NCBI GenBank assembly: GCA_030522415.1
Contig: CM060118.1
Coordinates: forward strand, 25,307,151 to 25,371,150
Length of the DNA stretch: 64,000 bases
Direction: 5' to 3'
DNA from: Channallabes apus
Taxonomy: Eukaryota > Chordata > Actinopteri > Siluriformes > Clariidae
This document shows, one piece after another, positions 1 through 14,344 of the stretch (the stretch's first letter is position 1; every line of letters begins with the position of its first letter). Made by a program: the position numbers and the translations under genes. Under the pieces are notes generated by a model, which saw only the letters and a program-made list of their open reading frames with translations, did no database searches and was not told the origin of the DNA.

Positions 1-619
1 AGGCAGGCTGGGTCCATGAATTCATGCTCTTGGAGCCGAATTCTGTGAAATCAAGGTTTGTGCTATGCTTTCCAGTCTTTAACAGTTCAGGTATGATGAG
101 CCTGTACCAACTGCAGCCTCAGCTTTCTGTTCTTGGCTGACAGAAGTGGACCCTGACATGGTGTTCTGTTGTTGTAGTCCATCCATCAAAAGTTGATGTT
201 GTGAGCATTTTGAGATTTTCAAAAAACATTTTCTACTTGCAACAATTGTACAATATGGTTATCTGAGATACCGTACCCTTCTATCAGCTCAAACCAGACC
301 ATTTCCCAAAACTGCTGCTCATTGAATGTTTTTTCTTTATTGCATTATTCTGAGCAAATTCTAGAGACCATTGTACGTGAAAATACCATCAGATCAGTAG
401 TTATAGAAATACTCAAACCAGCCTGTCTGGCACCAACAATTATGGTTAAAAACACTAAGATCACATTTTCCCCCATTCAGATAGTTGATGTGAATGTTGC
501 CTTAATCTACTGACCCATACCTGCATGATTTTATTCGTTGCACTGCTGCCACAAAATTGGCTGATTACATAATTGCATAAAGAGTTAGATGTTCCTACTA
601 AAGTGTACAGGGAGTATAT
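1..619 (-). mobile_element. Degenerate Tc1-like transposon, truncated by the window edge
   Basis: The stretch follows, in reverse orientation, the fish Tc1-like family whose ends read ACTCACCGGCCACTTTAT. Matching blocks include the region encoding the N-terminal helix-turn-helix (360-480, with the CTGGCACCAACAA block) and the linker up to the start of the DDE domain at about 1-60. A decayed terminal repeat lies near 590-619. Many stops and indels are present. The C-terminal part lies outside the window. Confidence 0.7.
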
Positions 620-3600
620 TTTCACAAACGTTCAACAAACTTGGAGCAGGTTTGGCTTGCATCGTTCTGACCTGAGCATATGGCATTTCTCTTATTCAGC
701 AGCAGAGACCTGGAATGTTGTGCACAAAAAGTAAATGCTTACCCCCAAGGCATTTCAACATCGCAGGAAGTCAGCAAGCTCGTTGTGGAAAATCAATGAC
801 CTACTTTGTCACTCATCCAAAAGTCTTTGTCTTTGAGCCTCTCTAAGCCCGAATAGCAGACAGCAGGCCTCCACAATCTCACGTTCAATTTGCTAAATGC
901 AAATCTTTATTACAGCAATGGAAAAATGATGTCTAATTGGATGCTACTCCAGAATCAAGATTTTTGAATGAAAAGACATGCTCTCATGAGATTTCGCTCC
1001 CACAGCTTCTATTATAGAGCTTCTATTATCCAAATAATACAATGAAACCTTGAGCCAGAAATAACATCATGAGTAATGCATATACTGGATCTGAAATTTA
1101 GAAAAAGATGGATCTTTACTTTCTTCAACATATCATTGTGAGTGTGTACCAACCAACTGCTATTAGGCTGGTGCGTTCACAACGATGTGAGCTCCTGTCA
1201 TTCTCTGTTCAAAGTCATCATCCCTGACCCTCTGATCAGCCAAGCAAAACCTCAAACTAAATACCACCACTGCTGACTGGCTCTCCTGCAGCGTCTACCA
1301 CACACACACATGCACACACACACATACACAATACATTCGAGATATTGGATGCTATCCTGATCTGATCATGCATACAGCCCTCCAGCGTCACTCTGTGGTG
1401 TCCTTACCAATCCATCCTCGAGGCCTCACGTGTCAGGAAATCTTTCTTAACACACGTCAGTAATCACAAAAAAACTGGTTGAAGCTGAGGCGTCAACCGT
1501 GAAGGCAAATAACCCAGTCAAACAAAGAAAGCAATGTTCAGGCTACCAGACAAGAAGGTCATGTAGGTGGCTTGCCCTGAGGTGAGCTCATGCTTTAATC
1601 CCAAAATTCAGTCTCAATAGGTACAACAATATAAGGCGATGTATTCAGTGAACACCACATCAGACAGCTATTGTTGGCCTTACTTTGTGAATGAACATGC
1701 TTCTGTCTGTATGAGTTTGTGGGACATGACTGACTTTGTATGACAGAAATACCTGGAGGTTTTCAGTAAGGATGTAGGAAAGTTGGTGTGTGTATTTCCA
1801 ACTGTGTCTCTTTTCATTTTACACTCTGACAAAGACCACTGTGTTACCACTGTGTATGATATGGGGGAAATTGGGTCAAAATGGAAATATGTACATGTAT
1901 TAAGTTGATATTACTTCCTGGCCATGTTCCTGCCCGTTTCTAAGTGCGTCTATCATGTTATCTCTAATTTCCTATCATGCGCATGATCACGCGCTCCTCA
2001 CGTCTATTGAGATCAAACCACATTATTAGATCAAACCATGCTATTGCCAGGGTCTTATCACATACTTACTCAGTTATCATCGCATCTGGCTTGTTGGTAT
2101 AAATACCGTGGCACATGCACTGCTTTTCCTCAGGAAGTGTGGTGTGTGTAATTGGATCCAGTATTTATGCAAATTCTCTAAACTCATCATACACACGGAC
2201 ATAGCCTGTTTGATACATGCCATAAACATGGTAAGCAGCAGAAGAACCTGATATGAACTTAAGCTGATGTTGATGTAACAACAACGCATTGACATCCCAA
2301 TTACAGCTGAGTCACAATGCCATTCCAATCTTACTTGTCTCTACGCCATGCTGGTAGGATGTCAGAGAAGTCCCTAAAAGGTGTAACTGGTTAATGGCAT
2401 CATTAATAAATCCCTATTACGTTGCTTCAACCATGTCCTCACCAGGCTTTTTTTTTTACATGTCCACGTCATGGAAGACAATACCTTACCGATTTATACT
2501 ACATTTGTGCCAAGTTGTATTTACTGCATTCACCCGATTTTTTGAGGATGTAGTGGGAATGTTGTGCAATATGATGGGGGTTTTCTTCCTGCATACATTT
2601 ATGGACCACAGTTTTTTAAAAGTCCACAAGTTGCCAAAGCATTCCCAAAATACAGATAATTGCCTGAATAATGCACGCTTCCTGAACATAATGTCTGATA
2701 CAGTATGTAATAGAAATTAATGGGAAAAAAAGAAGTTAATATAAATAATATATAATAATTTCTTATAAAAAAAAGTTTGGTTTTATGTCATCTGTTAAAA
2801 TGAAACAGGACAACATGAAACACATCTCAGGATTAAAACAAGATCAGTGAAGTCACATTCTTTGTTGACATTGAGCCGATGCCGTTAGATGGCTCGCAAT
2901 CTCAAATGGAAATAAGGGATAAAAGAGGGGCGCACATGGACATACACACATTGCCTGTGTTGCTCTATCATGGTGCCCTTTGATAAGATAATCTCGCCCT
3001 CTACCCCAGCCAAGTCTTACCAGCTTAATGGTTAAGCTCCAATTGTGCTGAAAAGCTACAGATACAGTATATACCGTATATGATCCCAGACTGCTTTTAT
3101 CTGAAAGTAAAAAATTAGAGGCCCCTGTGTGTCTGACTAAAGGGCGTTTAGAGAACAAGCATAGAGCTCAAATGCAAGTAATCACAGATCTTCTAATTCA
3201 AGTCATGGAAAAGAAAACAAGAGACTGTTTGTGGTGTTTTCTGATGTCTTTTAAACTATACTGAAAGAAGCACAGCATTTTCCATTCCTTCGTTTTTCCA
3301 CCTCTCTGCATTAGTGAAGAGCACTCTGTTAAAGCAATCGCTATTGTCTTGGAGACATAAGGTCTCCATCAGGTCATTCCTTTCACAGTGGAGAACAGTG
3401 TATATTTGACTTGTCCAATGAAAGGTTTGTTCTGCATTCGAGAACAAGACTCTGATGCTCTCTCACACTTGTACACACTGTCGTTGACACACACCATGAA
3501 CATAATTTGCGCTGTCCTCTAAGAGGAGGGCCTCTCGGTGAGGGGCAAAGTATCCCCTCAGCACTGTAAATAACCTTGTTTACCTAGAGGACATCAAACG

Positions 3601-5878
3601 AATACTTTGCGGTGAGATGAGCAAACCACCTGGGGGTGGGTTCATGATGAGGAGCGAGGGAAAGCTGACCATGTTTACATCTCCAGGCCCAATTGCTTTT
3701 CTCTGTTTGATAATTCCTGTCACCTCTTTCTCTAGCAGGATTCACAAATACGCACATACTATACACAGATGCAAAAGTTCCCAGGACTTGCACCAACTGA
3801 GATGATCTCACAAGCTGACACAGGACTGTAGTTGGCCTCATTTAGAGGATATGCACATACAGATTCAATTTACGATAATTATATTTAGATTGTATTTTCA
3901 ACAATGGACACTATTTACGAAATTGACAACTATTTGTCAGCACAATCATTCAATGCTCTTCACACTTGACACTCAACTAACAAACATAATATGTCAATCT
4001 TTACTAGTAACATCAGAACTTTATATCAAATTAAACTTACAGCCTTAAAACTAAAATGTCATTCATATCCTGTTGCACAAGATGTAACATATAAACTCGA
4101 TGCATCCTTGTCTGTAGCAACTGATAAACCTTCTGTTCTTTTCACAAATCTTTCTTTTCTGAATCACTCAATATTCCAAACACTTCATCTGTTATTTTAT
4201 TACATTCAGTTCTGCTTGGTAATTTTTCAAATAGCTCATAAGTATGCCTAATAATGCCTGACAGTGCTCTAAGTAGATTGCTGCATCTTGGGATTTCGTC
4301 TACTGCTTGTACTCAACCTCTTTTCGAGGACCTCCTGTTAAATTCCTGTGTAAATAAACAAAAGGGACTACACCAGACCCAACCAAAGCTCTGCACAATT
4401 TCATAGCATTTGACGGATCTTACATATGAAAGTTTGGCGATGGATATTAAATATAGTGCAACATGAACTACAGATAACATATATTATTATCATAATATTA
4501 ATATTTTACATAAAAGGCTCTATTCTGCTTAGATGGCAAAATAGAGTCATTTGGTGTTTTGGAGGTGAGTTTAGTAGCCCGGATATTCTGTTGGCAGAAG
4601 TTGAGACCTGTCTGCAACACTAGCTTGTGGGCCTCGTCTCTATCTGGAATCTGATAATTGGTTAACAGAGTTCTCTACTATTGAACATGGTATATACATT
4701 GAGTTATTTAATGGACCTTTCCCTACATTGTGTGTCTTGTAATGCCAGCAAGCACTGGAACTAGCTTTGAGTATAAAAAAGAAATTCTACTTCGTTAAAC
4801 ATGACTCCGTTTCTGTCTTAATCATATAAAGACATGAAAGTCATGGTGTTCTCTTCCATTCACTCTCCTTGTCATCATCAGAAAGTCAAGCTGAAGCTCC
4901 CGGTTTCTTGGCGTCAACAGAAATGGAAGCTACGTCTGGCTCCAGCGTCTCTGTTAAATGCATAGACCTCCTTGCCTCTGAGATTTCCCTCTCTAAAAGC
5001 TTTGCAAGACAAAGGTAGACAAGCAAGAGCCTACAGTATGTGGGAGTTTTTGCATTCTCTAATGAGCAAAGAATTTCAAATACTTTAATACTCAAAAGTA
5101 AAAAATGATAGCAATGCTTAGCATGATAATAAGCGATTCAACTGCTCCATTAAAAGGTCAAAAAGTAGGATGAGGATAAAAGAACAAAGGTTCAGAGGAA
5201 CAGAGGAAATCAGCAGTTGTGGATTCTACCATTCCGATGCTAATCTAAAATCAGCAAGCAGAACTTTTATTTGTTGAACAAATGTGACTGGTTTGGTGAT
5301 CAGCAATTCCTAAATAACTGACCTCAATAATGGGAATAACAGCAAATCTTGGACAAAATCTGCCTCATTTCTACCAGTGCAGCGTCCACATGACAGAATG
5401 CAATAGACAAATGTTACTGTGGATAAATCCTTTAACATAACCATTAATTTACTTTCTCATTCTCTCAACACTAACCTCTAGATTCACTGAACCTAAACTG
5501 AGTGACTGCATTCATCAAGGGCAACAGTTAAGGTCAATATCACTTACAGAAAATACTGAAAGCTCTGAGAGTCAAAGCTCAAACTCTTGCCTTACTGAAG
5601 AATAAAATCTGTCTGGCTAGGAATATTGTGCCTTAAACAACTGTTACAAACTCACCTGAATTAACGGTTATGTCGTCTCTACACAAACTGATATGACTGA
5701 CTATGTGACATTTTAATTGTAACAGTCTAAAGTGTAATGATCTAAAGTTAAATGACGTATTTTAACCTAATAAAAATCAGCACAAAAATGTTGTACTGTA
5801 CATGTTATCACATTGCACAGTATCTGTTTTGTGTTTACTTCTTAAATTATACATGTTATTAAGGTAAGATCAGATCAG

Positions 5879-6275
5879 GTACACTCACCGGCCACTTCAT
5901 ACTGTAGGTACACCTGGCTAGTACTGGACTGGACTCACTTTTGCCTTAAGAATTGCCTTAATTCTTCATAGCATAGATTCAACAATGTGCTGAAAACATT
6001 AATTTTGGCCACATTGACATGATTGGCATCATGCAAGTGCTGCAGATTTGTCGCTGTGAACTGTTGAGTGTGGAGGCCATTTGAGGACAGGAAACCAATT
6101 TGAAATGATTTTAACGTTGTGATATGGCATGTTATCCTGCTGGACATAAAGGGATAGACATGGTCAGCTCACGTAGGCATTTATACAATACATACTTAGT
6201 AAAAAGGGGCCCAAAGTTTGCTAAGTCCCCCAAACCATTACACCATCACCAGCAGCCAATTGCAACAGTTTGTCC
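5879..6275 (-). mobile_element. Tc1-like transposon fragment (3' end)
   Basis: It begins with a good terminal repeat (TACACTCACCGGCCACTTCA) and continues into the reversed 3' part of the transposase. The translated minus strand around 5935-6060 gives NLQHLHDANHVNVAKIN and so on, matching the C-terminal helix of this Tc1 family, and about 6160-6250 covers the Gly-rich strand before the second catalytic Asp. The left side breaks off into unrelated sequence near 6275. It is the same family as the relics at 1-619 and 53290. Confidence 0.75.
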
Positions 6276-7377
6276 GCAATTAGGCACCCCTATCTATTAT
6301 AACGTCTGTTGTTAACCCTATAATAAAAATAAAGGGATAGCCTTATAGCACTGGTTTTTCATCAACTGTTGTCTGCCTAATACCGGCCGTGTGTAAACGA
6401 ACATTTTAAGCCAAAGCCACTAGTTAGAGCTATCATAGCCACACAGTCAAAATCGAGTGACAAAGCTTTTGATTAGTCAGTAGACTCAGAGCAAAGTATC
6501 AGCTAGAGGAGTCTAAAAATAATAACTGTTTTCAATGTGGAAAGTTTTATCTGGATATTTTATTAGTTTTTCACTTGCCTGATTGGAAAGTGGGCGAATG
6601 TTAATGTTGATCACGTAGTGATTATAGGGTGCTGCAACTGATTTGACCAGAGGACATGTGGAAAGGATTGTGTGATGTCACACATGCCAATGAACTACAT
6701 AACATTTGGGAGAAATGCTGAAAAGTAAAAAAAAAAAATTATGTCCATTAGGATTCTCTCAGGAGCAAAGTAAAAACCTTGTTCCATGAGACAGTAGGGC
6801 TTAAATGTTTTTTTTATATATATATATATATATATATAATTTTATAATAGTCTGTAAAATTCCTTGAATCTACATTCTAACATTTAATATGCTTTCACAA
6901 ACTGGTCATGCTAAAAACCCCAAGATAGAAATTGGTCAATTTTATTGCTGCTATCTATAAAGCCGTTATGCCCATAAGGCACGCTGATAAAAACATGAAA
7001 GCCCTCTAATGAAACACACAGTCCAACTGACCTTTATTTTGATATTTTCCCATACATAGTATCCTACTGTATATCTTCCTATATTTTCCTTATTATAGCT
7101 TAAGGAAAGAGTTCTTGTTTCAAATAAATTCTGGGTTTAGAGAAGAATCACACTAGAGAAAGTACAGGAAAAATAGACTGTAGGCAAAGAAATGCCATTA
7201 AAATAGCGAGATTTACATATGAGCTAATCTTTTTAAAACAAATCCTCCTTTAAGATGTTATGTCATAATACACCAAGAGGAGCTTCTTTAGCATAACATT
7301 TCAAGATTTCTGCTATAATTCTTTTTTTCCCTACTTTAATTCTGTTCTATTTTATGTGATGCGTATGTGATTTAAAA

Positions 7378-7385
<8 letters not shown>

Positions 7386-7470
<85 letters not shown>
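7386..7470. repeat. (TA)n microsatellite
   Basis: About 42 uninterrupted TA units follow an A-run, in intron 2. A shorter (TA)n lies at 6816-6838. Confidence 0.97.
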
Positions 7471-7474
<4 letters not shown>

Positions 7475-8246
7475 TATATACCCAGCCATCATCTTTAACA
7501 CAGTGACCTCAGTGGAAATAGACTTTTGTAACATATTTATAATAGATTCCCTCCCTAGTCTGGAAGAAGGCTATGCAATAGCCACAAAATGACAGTGAAA
7601 ACTGTATTAAAATACATTTTTAATTAGGGTAGCTTAGATTTCTACACAGCATTGTAGGTCATGCAGTTTAAAAAAAAATTTTTAAATCTCATTGAAAACA
7701 ATTAGATTCAGATTAAATGAACATCTTAACCATTATCCTCGTGTGATACAATCTTTTCATGGGTCATTAATAACCTGAGAACAACATTAAACTTGAGCAT
7801 TTAAGTTTCATAGAAAAAGGAAATTAAACCAAAAAGGAAATGGCAAAAGCCAATTCACAAAATCAAAGCCTGATGTGGACATAAAAGATGAACGTAAGTC
7901 ATCAAGGTAAGGCATTTCCATGCACAGACATCTGGTTTAGTCTTTATTCTTATACGGATAGATGTCAAGGCTTTAGCCAGCAATCTGATTCCTTCATTAC
8001 CTTGCCCTTACTTTCACATTTTTCAAACCGAGGTTCTCCTTTAATGTGATGACTTTTAGCATGATTTTTTCCCTGTCCACACAGGTTGTGAGGTAAAAAA
8101 AAAAAAAGTCACTTGTGAGTTATTGAGAAAATCAAGACACCGAAGAATAATGACTATAAAATGTAACAGTATTTATTTCTGATGTTTGATAATGATTGAG
8201 TTTAGGCTCAAAATAATCATTCCATCTAAAAATGACAGTTTAGGAA

Positions 8247-8760
8247 GTGGCCACAACCATGCTCATAGTGGTGAAATTCATGGATTTCTCTTATAATGAC
8301 TGGAAGGTTGGAAAGATTCTATCACTTCCCTCCAATATAAAATTTCATCTAAGGCTGTTCGTTTACCAGAAATTAGTGGCTGATGCAAAGCAGATGGGCT
8401 TCTGTTCCAGCACAGTTCCACTGAGAGACGTACAAATTCATGACTCTAATGGTGCTTAATAACATACAGACTTTAACAGACCTCCTTTACACTGCATATA
8501 GAGCCCCTGGAAATGTCAGGGCAGTTGTGCAATGCTTTAAAGCCTGTGGTTCACCTTTAGAGGGGGACCTGTTCCTTTTTGGAGGACCGGCAACATCCTT
8601 AACCAACAGAACTTTTGAGGCCATAATTAGACTTGGACTCCAAAAGGTGATGCATGACCTTCTGAAATGAGCTACTACAATTCCAACTACCATGGCTGTT
8701 GTGGCCAGTGACAAAAATACTCCAAAGGGAGATTTTTCTTCTAGTTTCAGATTCAATATA
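8247..8760. other. Unassigned segment open on both strands
   Basis: Overlapping frames of 70-89 codons are open on both strands at 8247-8670 (plus) and 8487-8756 (minus). The minus frame has a hydrophobic run followed by a Pro/Lys-rich stretch. I recognise no domain, splice sites or terminal repeats. It may be a piece of an old transposon or chance. Confidence 0.25.
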
Positions 8761-9179
8761 AAGTGTTGTTTTTGGCAGTCAGTGTAGAACTGTTAACATA
8801 AGAACTGGCTGCCTCAGAGCAGCGGACAGCATCATGTGCTCTGATGCCCACAGGAAGTCTGCTGCAAGCAAGGGGCCTGTTGAAACTATGCCAACAAACA
8901 CTGCTTCACAGGAAGCTGACACCAAGGCCTAGACACAATATCAGTAAGAAAGCTCTGCTTTAATGATTTGATAATGGATAAAAGCTGAGAACTGCACTAC
9001 ACTCTGCTTTGCATCCCTTGGTGATTGATTGTGCTGCTCCTTTCAATTTCAGCTTCATTTCAAAAGCATGCAATTCAACCATGTTTGAACAAATGCATAC
9101 ATATAGGTAACAATATTAAGAAGAAGAAGAGGTTTGAGGACATCTGACCATCACACGAATGTATGCAGGTTCCATTGAA

Positions 9180-9567
9180 TATTCCATCCTGGTTTTAGCC
9201 TGCCTCTCCCTTGCTGTTATAATACCCTCCATTCTTCTGGGAAGGTTTTCCATTTCCATTTTGGAGAACGTAAGTAGAGATTTGCTTAATCAGTGTACAA
9301 TCAAGTCAGGTACTGATGTTGAGTAAAGAGGCATGGGGTGAAGTCAGAGGTCAGAGGTGTGTTCTTCCACACCAGTCTTGGTATGTGGAATGTCTTCATG
9401 GACCTCACTTTGTGCACTGGGACATTGTCATTCAGAAACAGGCTTTTTTTCCCATTGAAGGGATCCCACAGTATATAACTCTGTACTTCCAATTTTGTGG
9501 AAACAGGTTTGTGAAGGCCTATACGGGCATGATGATTAGGTGTCAAAAAACGTGTATAATGTGTATC
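9180..9567 (-). mobile_element. Tc1-like transposon fragment
   Basis: The block shows the reversed 3' half of a common fish Tc1 family whose ends read like CTTTTGGCCATATAGTGTA. Recognisable pieces are the CTTCTGGGAAGGTTTTCCA stretch, the GAGGCATGGGGTGAAGTCAG stretch and the GACATTGTCATTCAGAAACAGG stretch. It ends in a decayed terminal repeat (TGTATAATGTGTA). Internal deletions remove much of the transposase, and no intact open frame remains. Confidence 0.65.
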
Positions 9568-11359
9568 TTACAATTTATTCTCTATATACTGTATGGGTTT
9601 GTTTTTTTTATACATTCCATACCACCAAAGAAGAAGCAATCCTCCCAAAGAAAAACTATACAATATTCTACATAATAAAGCAATAAACTAAACTGCATGG
9701 TTCTACACATTCTTGCTTGCAAGTTTCATCTGCTTAAAGCTTTCCAAGAGTAATTTTCATAGCAGGCTTTGTGGCACTGGGTGAATATCCCCCCTCACCT
9801 CCACACGTTCACTATCATGCATTTATTTGTAAAACTAGTCACACATTTGGCCACACACAGAGGACTGTCCATGCATTTCCTTTCATTTTTATTCAGGAAA
9901 CATGCCTGGAATGAAATAAGATGAAACTAGATCCAGATATTCAGGACCTCATACATGAGGCGATATGATTTAGATTCTGACCACAATGAGTAGTTGAGTA
10001 GTCCTTTCACAAGCACCAAATTCATGTGGAGTGCTAATATGCTGCATAACCACAATTAAAAAACACAAATAAACGTAGTTCTACGTCCAATATCCTCAGT
10101 CTCATGGAATGTATATAAGTGTGAGCCAAGTCCTGCCGAACTGTTTGTTTCCGGAATAAGAGTTAAGAGGTTGCTGTCAAATTCCTCTAAATAAGATAAT
10201 AAGAAGTTAAAGACATCATTGTTTTTATGCATATGGGCATAAATGGGGATTTTAAAAGCAGATCCTTGGTCAACACAAGATTCAATGTGAAAAGCAGATG
10301 GCTAACCACATTGTGTTCTCCTTCGTTTCCAACTCACGCGCACTTTCCCTGCCTGTCGTTCTCTACCTCTCCCATTGTCAGTGCTCTCTGGGCACAGGTT
10401 TTTTTTTTCTCTTTTTTTGTATACTACAGACTTTCCTGTGACTATGCTCTTCCCTCATACATTCTCTGGCCCTCTTGTGAGACTGTGTGTCTGTGTCTGC
10501 AGACAACACCTCTCCTCTCAGCAAAAGTGTTCTCTGGCAGCTGAGCTGTAAGCTAATCACATGCCAGGAAAGGAGATCTGCCACTGCCTCTTCCTGTCAG
10601 CAGTCATGACAAGTTGAACTTGGGGGTGCTTAAATGGCCCGAGCCACTAACCTCTATGCCTGACCTCTACATGGAGTTTAAAGCTGCCTCTCATTTACAA
10701 GGATGAAGCGGCCTTGCCTCTTCAGGGTATCTGAGGGGTATTTTTACATTTGGATTAAATGGCTTTACTGGACTGCCTTAATTTGGACATGCATCCCATG
10801 TGCTCTCACAGGTGCTCTCTCATTCTTTCCCACCCTCTGTTTCTCTTTTCTGAATCGCTATATCTCTGACTTGCTCACACACACAGCCATTCTTTGATCC
10901 AGTTGAGTCTGCATTGGTCTGTCATCAGGCAGAGCACTGGACGTTCTCCGAGTGCCCAGCATGCCAGGTGCTTGACGTCCACCACTATCCTGTGAAAGTC
11001 CTGACACAAGAGGGCACTCTCATGAGACAGCATGGAACCTCTGCAACCAAACAGTCCAAATGACTCCACATAACACTGCTCAGCATTTATAATTGACTTG
11101 TCCTCACTTCTAATCCCATTAATGAGGGTACATTAGGGTACATTGGCAGGACTGACCACCTGTAATTTAGACCAGTACAAATGGTTGATAGATCTCGGTT
11201 GGATTTGTTGAATCATTTTTACAGGAAATTCTAAAAGATGTTTACACTGCTGAGGAAAAGACTTTTAAACACCAAGACAAAGGGCCATACAATTTGATGA
11301 TATTGTTTATATTAATCCTTAATATTTCCTTAAGCTTGACTGTGTTACATGGTATACCA

Positions 11360-12180
11360 GGAGGAAATGTAGTTACAGAAACCGCATGACCAAATGAAGT
11401 TACCACTTGGATTTGTCTAAATAATTAGGTAAGGGCTTTCAGCTGGCAGCAAGTTACTTAACCCTAAGTGATGCAGTGAGTAGCTTCTCAGAGGACATAT
11501 CCTGTGGTCATGACAAAAGATGTTACTTGTTTCATGGGTTGAAATATTTGCATACATCAAGCAATTTAAAACAACTAAGGAGACTAAACAAAAGACTAAA
11601 CAGCCATGTGTCCTTAAGAAAACCACTTGTCAGTGAGGCTAAAATTGCTTTATTTTGCTAGGGAGCATAAAGAATGGACTGTCATGCATTTTTAAAAAGA
11701 TGTGGTCTGATGAGTCCAGATTTACCCTGTTTATAAGTAAGGGGTGCAACGGAATAAGAAAAGAGGTGGCTGAAGTGATGCACCCATCATGCCTAGTGAC
11801 TATTTTACATAATTTACTATGATATAATCTGGAGTTACTTCTAGTCAGGTCTAGGTTCAGCAACATTATGTGTCCAAAAAGCTGACTACAGTAGCTGAAT
11901 ATATTGAATCAACTGGTCCAGACCTTAACCCTATTAAGAATCTTTGGGATGTGGTGGAGAAAGGTTTACACAGAGGTCTGACTCTCCCATTATCAATACA
12001 AGATCTTGGAGAGAAATTAATGTACGGAATCTGGATGGAAATACATGTTGTGACATTGCATAAACGAATGAATGTCGTAATCAAAGCAACAAGTGGTCCA
12101 AGGAAATATTATGGCTTGTGATCTATTTTTATAGCCCAGATGACAAGGCAGAGTGCTAGGTATCAGGCTAGGTCTCAAGC
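11360..12180 (+). mobile_element. Degenerate Tc1-like transposon with internal deletion
   Basis: A weak left end (about 11390-11430) resembles the terminal repeat of the chimeric element at 24646. The start of the transposase lies near 11510. The first catalytic block survives as WSDESRF at about 11705-11725, and the last as PDLNPIKNLWDVVEKG at about 11918-11970, where the motif glutamate has become Lys. The segment between them is much too short, so the second Asp region is deleted. A decayed right end is likely near 12130-12180. Confidence 0.65.
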
Positions 12181-12204
12181 AAAAAACAAAACTGAGCAAA
12201 ATTA

Positions 12205-12400
12205 AGCATTACTGTCACACACTCATTGTCTATACGTCCAGGAGGCTTAGGGCACAAGACAGGGTGCCATACCATTGCCGGGTACACACACATACAAACA
12301 CACACATGGGCAATTTGGGAACGCCAATTAGCCTAACCAGCATATCATTGAACTTTGGGAGGAAACCGGAATACCCGGAGGAAACCCACCAAGCCAATGC
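12205..12400 (-). mobile_element. SINE-like repeat fragment (same family as 29552)
   Basis: It has the CATTGCCGGGTACACAC, GCAATTTGGGAACGCCAATT and GGAATACCCGGAGGAAACCC landmarks of the family, in minus orientation. The tRNA-like head is missing. Confidence 0.75.
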
Positions 12401-14164
12401 TTGAAAAATGAATCAGTAAAGTACTCAGTGAACAACAGAAGGAAAATGTTCTTTATCTGCCAATGTAATGCAGTAGTAAAAGCATTCAACAAGTTTAAAT
12501 CCTGCTGATGTACAGCCTTTCTGTGCTATGACTTCTTCACTTCACACCACTTCACAAGTCCATTTGTGTCTGAAGGGATTTTATGAGAGCTATTTGTGAC
12601 AAAGTGGAATACCAAAATGAAACAAAAGGAATCAATATCACATATCACTTAGAAACCTTTAGGAAAATATAGTTTTCTCTGTGTATATATAAACGAATTA
12701 AAATGGGTAATTTTGGAGAATAAAAAAATATAAAGTTTTGTGGTAATAATTTGTTGTATTCTGTTGTGTTGTGTTGTTTTCTTTTCTGTTGTGTGCTTTG
12801 CTGTTGCTATTGCTGGTTTGTGGCTGCTATGATAAATATGCCATGCTCAGAGACCCCACAGTCCAGCTCTGGTTTCACACACACTAGACATGGCCTCCCT
12901 TCGGACCCTGGCCACATAAACTGTCAAATCTCACTTCCGGCAGCTGGAGGGGTGCGGCTTTAGAGGCCTTTATCCACTGGCCTTTCCTGCTCACTTTTCC
13001 CCTCATGGCTAATCCACTGCAGATGACCTCTGCAGACATGAGACTCTGCCCTATTCTTTCCATGAGCCAAACAACAAACAAAGTCCGCTGGGAAGTTTTT
13101 GACGAGGTGGAAATAAGAGTCATGAAGGTGTGTGGTGTATGAAGGTGATGGGACAGCAGCCTCTTTCTTCTCCTTTTCCTGAAGCACTGTCCAAGAAAGT
13201 GCCACTCAGTTCCTCAGCATACAATATGTGAATTCAAGAGAACTTGGTGGAGACCTGGACTCAATCTAACAGCCATGAACGTTTTCCTGTTTTCTGACAT
13301 GGCCGTTGGCTCTTGTCTCTTTAATCCAGTACTAGCCAAAGGGTATCCAGTACCATGTTATCTATCTGTATTCTCACCTTAGTTATTGATCCTTGATTTG
13401 ATCCATATGTTCAAACACGATACTAACACTAGGCAATTACCGCCAAGAAGCACACCATACGCCATGCATTGACCTTTCCACATCAGTTGTTTTTATGTGC
13501 CATATAGCACACATGTATGTCTGTTTTAGTGCATTACTCATGCAATAGTGACTCAATCACCAACTGTGTCACTATGACACATTTAGCAACATTATCTAAG
13601 TTAAAATCAATTTAATTGCAATTATGAATAATAATGTTTAGACCTACTCGCTTGGCTGAAGTCACAGTACAGTTGTGGAAAAGGGAAGAGGGGTCTGCTC
13701 CGGAAAGAAGGATTTGACTAATAGCACAAGTCAACATGGACAAAATCCATGTGGATCTATTTTGGAGAAGGAGAAGATGAAAGTTACAGCTGTCTCCATA
13801 CCTCTTGTTATAATCAGATATTATTGGCAATAATAAATATTCACTCGTAGTGCAGCTCTCACAAGACACATTTCATAAATAAGGCATAAATCTGTGCACA
13901 ATGAGCAATTTGTGAATGCATGTTTTTTTTCTTTTCATTTAGCTAGTGAATCGTAATATTTTAACGAAGTGTGGGCCCAAGCGAAAACATGTAAGATATA
14001 ATACAGTATCTCGTGCTAATGTTTCTTTGAATTAAAAAATATTTTTAAAAATCTAAATTATATAAATAGACAACTCAAGACATATGTTTCTTTAGTCTTT
14101 GTGTTAACCTCTTCCCTTTCGCCCCAAAAGATACACCCCTTCCCAACATTGTTTGACTGGTATT

Positions 14165-14290
14165 TAGTTAGTAACTTTAGTAAGCCAGTGTAAGGATCTA
14201 TCCAATGACGAAAACTTAAGCACTTTTGTAAGTCGTTCTGGATAAAAGCGTCTGCCAAAGGCCTAATGTGAATATAAATGTGAATAGGGT
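14165..14290 (+). mobile_element. LINE/SINE 3' tail
   Basis: TTTGTAAGTCGTTCTGGATA followed by AAAGCGTCTGCCAAAGGCCTAA is the 3' tail shared by fish L2-type LINEs and the SINEs they mobilise. The same tail ends the SINEs at 29955 and 31961. Only the tail is recognisable here. Confidence 0.65.
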
Positions 14291-14344
14291 ACGGAGCATT
14301 TTAATTGCAGCTAAGTCTATGTTGGAAAGCTCCCTAAAAGCCAA

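Noticed and set aside
4886..5095. 69-codon minus-strand frame with a hydrophilic C-terminus, as a small gene or collagen exon
   Set aside because: No domain, no Gly-X-Y pattern, no convincing splice sites and no promoter or poly(A) context.
12884..12925. Gly-Pro-Lys-Gly-Gly reading on the minus strand, as a collagen exon
   Set aside because: There is no pyrimidine-rich acceptor, a stop follows shortly in frame, and there is no true Gly-X-Y repeat.
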